This document shows, in pieces, positions 3,784-5,500 of a stretch of 5,500 bases of DNA. Below the pieces are notes generated by a model that was given only the letters and a program-made list of their open reading frames with translations, had not been told where the DNA came from and did no database searches. A program made the translations under genes and the position numbers. The DNA comes from Thermoplasmata archaeon (GTDB taxonomy: Archaea; Thermoplasmatota; Thermoplasmata; Thermoplasmatales; Thermoplasmataceae). Each line of letters starts with the position of its first letter. The stretch's first letter is position 1. The stretch spans positions 1-5,500 of the forward strand of contig JAKAAU010000116.1 in NCBI GenBank assembly GCA_021802165.1, written 5' to 3'.

Positions 3784-5500
3784 ATGATTGCCGTAGAGCA
3801 TCTGATGTTGAAAAAGAGGTTAAAATCCCTGCTGAAAAGGGCAAGGGAAAGAGGTTCTATAGAATCTTTCAGCAACTTTGTCATAAAGGAGCACGAAGAA
3901 ATTAAAAATGTTTATGACAACCAGATTTCAGATATACTTGATGATGCTTTCAGATACCAGAAAATTACAGAGAATTTATTTGAGGCATTAAACTATATAG
4001 ATAGCAAACTTATGCCGGTGCTAAAATACAGGGCATTAAAATATTATGATACAGGAGATGTAGATGGATTTCTTGGCATGATTAATACCTATAAAGATCT
4101 TCGCGGCATAGTGGAGATAAATGAGGCATTCAATAAAATAATGGACTCTGCTAGTATAGATGTTGCCCTACAATACCTTTGCAAAACCGGTATTTATGAA
4201 CAAGATAAATTCGACCGGTATTTAACAAATTCATTTAATGATAAAAATTTCCACAATTATATCAAAATGTTTAAAATAAACGGAAGCATGGATGACCTTG
4301 AAAGGATATTATTGAAGTGTATATCAATAACAGGTTCAAAATATTGTTATATGGAACTTGCAGATACATATATGAAGGATGGAAAAAAAACCGGTCTGAA
4401 AAATATTGTCAATTCCATGGAATCCATATTTCAGAATAATAATGAACTCATAGTTTACTATTTATATCTGCAGGATTATGATTCCGTGATAAGATATTCA
4501 GAAAAAACCGACCCCGGCAATGCTGAACTTGCTGAGGCTTATTATCGGAATGGAAACTATGAGAGTGCACTAAAAATTTATAAATTTATATATTACAACA
4601 GAGATCAGAATGTTCTTGAAAGGATAATAGAAATAGAACATTTTCTTCAGGATTACTACTCACTTTTAGGTTACATCTCGATAATGGAGCGGAATAAAGA
4701 GCTTTCCAGGAAGTTTATCCTGTATAAAATAGAAGCAGAAATCAGCCTTGAGATGTATAGTGAAGCGGAAATAGATATTTCCAGATACAGATCAGAATTT
4801 GCTGAAGACAGGGAAATTATGAAACTTCTGATTCAGTATTACCTGAATACAGATAATCAGGAATATGCATACAGGGTGGCCATTAACCTTATCGAAATGG
4901 GAATTCAGGATGCAAATACCTATAGAGTTGCTGTAGATTATCTTTATGAAAATCATAAATATGATGAACTTGTAAAATTGCTTGGAGACAGGGGGAGGAG
5001 CCTTGGATTTATGCCAGAATACTGTTCTTCCCTTGTATCTACAGGAAAGATCGATAAAGCCATTGAATATCTGTCATCAGACAGAAACCTCATGGACTCT
5101 GGCCCGGTTGTTGATACCCTATTTGGATTTCTTAAATCTGAGGCAAATATCAGAAAGTTTGATAATTTAAATATTTCAGATACGCTCCTTGAAATGGTCA
5201 TATTGTTTATTAGGGGAAGAGAAAATATTGATTATAATGTATACATGCAAAAGGCTTACAGGAATAAATCTGTGGCATGCATATACATAATTTCATTAAT
5301 GGCCATGAGGAAAAAATTACCGGTACAGAAAAATTATATAAGGGGTCTTATGGGGGTTGATAAATACCAGGCAGTTGGAAAAATTATGGCAGAGGCATAT
5401 TCCATTCAAACCGGGAAGGTGCCGGGAGACCTCAATGATTCAAGTTACTTTCTTTACCCGGTTACCATGTCCATGATCGACTATGGATTTTATAAACAGG
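3784..5500 (+). CDS. Large TPR-like alpha-solenoid protein, unknown function (3' end outside window)
   Basis: Translation from ATG 3784 stays open for 572 codons to the right edge. An in-frame stop at 3769-3771 and the TATA spacing support this start; Met8 (3805) is an alternative. The N-terminus is basic (LKKRLKSLLKRARERG, 9-24) and then charged and helical. From about residue 76 the protein is a run of helix pairs of roughly 28-34 residues. The clearest TPR-like unit is AELAEAYYRNGNYESALKIY (247-266). Others lie near 76-105, 185-216, 308-341, 342-375, 376-404 (VAVDYLYENHKYDELVKLL) and 409-436 (YCSSLVSTGKIDKAIEYL). Such solenoids usually serve as protein-binding scaffolds. There is no signal peptide, and no nucleotide-binding or catalytic motif in the visible part; only a short hydrophobic patch appears near 498-508. 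A catalytic domain could lie beyond the window. Codon use resembles the neighbours, so recent transfer is not suggested. Confidence 0.8.
   Translation, partial: MIAVEHLMLKKRLKSLLKRARERGSIESFSNFVIKEHEEIKNVYDNQISDILDDAFRYQKITENLFEALNYIDSKLMPVLKYRALKYYDTGDVDGFLGMINTYKDLRGIVEINEAFNKIMDSASIDVALQYLCKTGIYEQDKFDRYLTNSFNDKNFHNYIKMFKINGSMDDLERILLKCISITGSKYCYMELADTYMKDGKKTGLKNIVNSMESIFQNNNELIVYYLYLQDYDSVIRYSEKTDPGNAELAEAYYRNGNYESALKIYKFIYYNRDQNVLERIIEIEHFLQDYYSLLGYISIMERNKELSRKFILYKIEAEISLEMYSEAEIDISRYRSEFAEDREIMKLLIQYYLNTDNQEYAYRVAINLIEMGIQDANTYRVAVDYLYENHKYDELVKLLGDRGRSLGFMPEYCSSLVSTGKIDKAIEYLSSDRNLMDSGPVVDTLFGFLKSEANIRKFDNLNISDTLLEMVILFIRGRENIDYNVYMQKAYRNKSVACIYIISLMAMRKKLPVQKNYIRGLMGVDKYQAVGKIMAEAYSIQTGKVPGDLNDSSYFLYPVTMSMIDYGFYKQ

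Noticed and set aside
4953..5201. Short frames on both strands inside the solenoid gene
   Set aside because: They lie within the long open solenoid frame, which has consistent helical-repeat character throughout.

Overview
The window looks like chromosomal DNA from an AT-rich archaeon, most likely of the Thermoplasmatales (Ferroplasma, Acidiplasma, Picrophilus or Thermoplasma relatives). This is inferred from four signs: heavy use of ATA, AGA and AGG codons; no convincing Shine-Dalgarno sequence before any gene; archaeal TATA boxes about 23-27 bases upstream of start codons, as expected for leaderless mRNAs; and a first gene resembling the C-terminus of a B12-binding/radical SAM family known from Thermoplasma. 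The genus cannot be fixed from the sequence alone.

Layout. Positions 1-1741 hold three tightly packed plus-strand genes. They are the 3' end of a probable radical SAM protein, a short precorrin-2 dehydrogenase (first step of siroheme formation from precorrin-2), and an isochorismatase-fold hydrolase. The gaps between them are 22 and 1 bases, so they are probably one transcript. Positions 1742-3127 hold a minus-strand APC-family amino acid permease whose stop codon abuts the hydrolase stop with no base between, so each gene's termination signal probably lies in the other's coding end. Positions 3128-3272 form a divergent promoter region. A 112-residue three-helix membrane protein of unknown function follows at 3273-3611. 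Positions 3612-3783 hold no credible protein gene, but they contain nested inverted repeats and a duplicated 12-base TATA-containing motif, which could be a small RNA or a structured leader. From 3784 to the right edge an open frame of at least 572 codons encodes a TPR-like alpha-solenoid protein of unknown function.

How the genes relate. The first three genes may share expression, but only the tetrapyrrole role of the second can be named. Two enzymes depart from the textbook active site: the hydrolase has Gly where cysteine hydrolases have their nucleophile, and the dehydrogenase appears to lack the aspartate equivalent to CysG Asp104. The right third (small membrane protein, possible RNA, solenoid protein) is the least explained part. 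I see no mobile element, CRISPR array, rRNA or tRNA.
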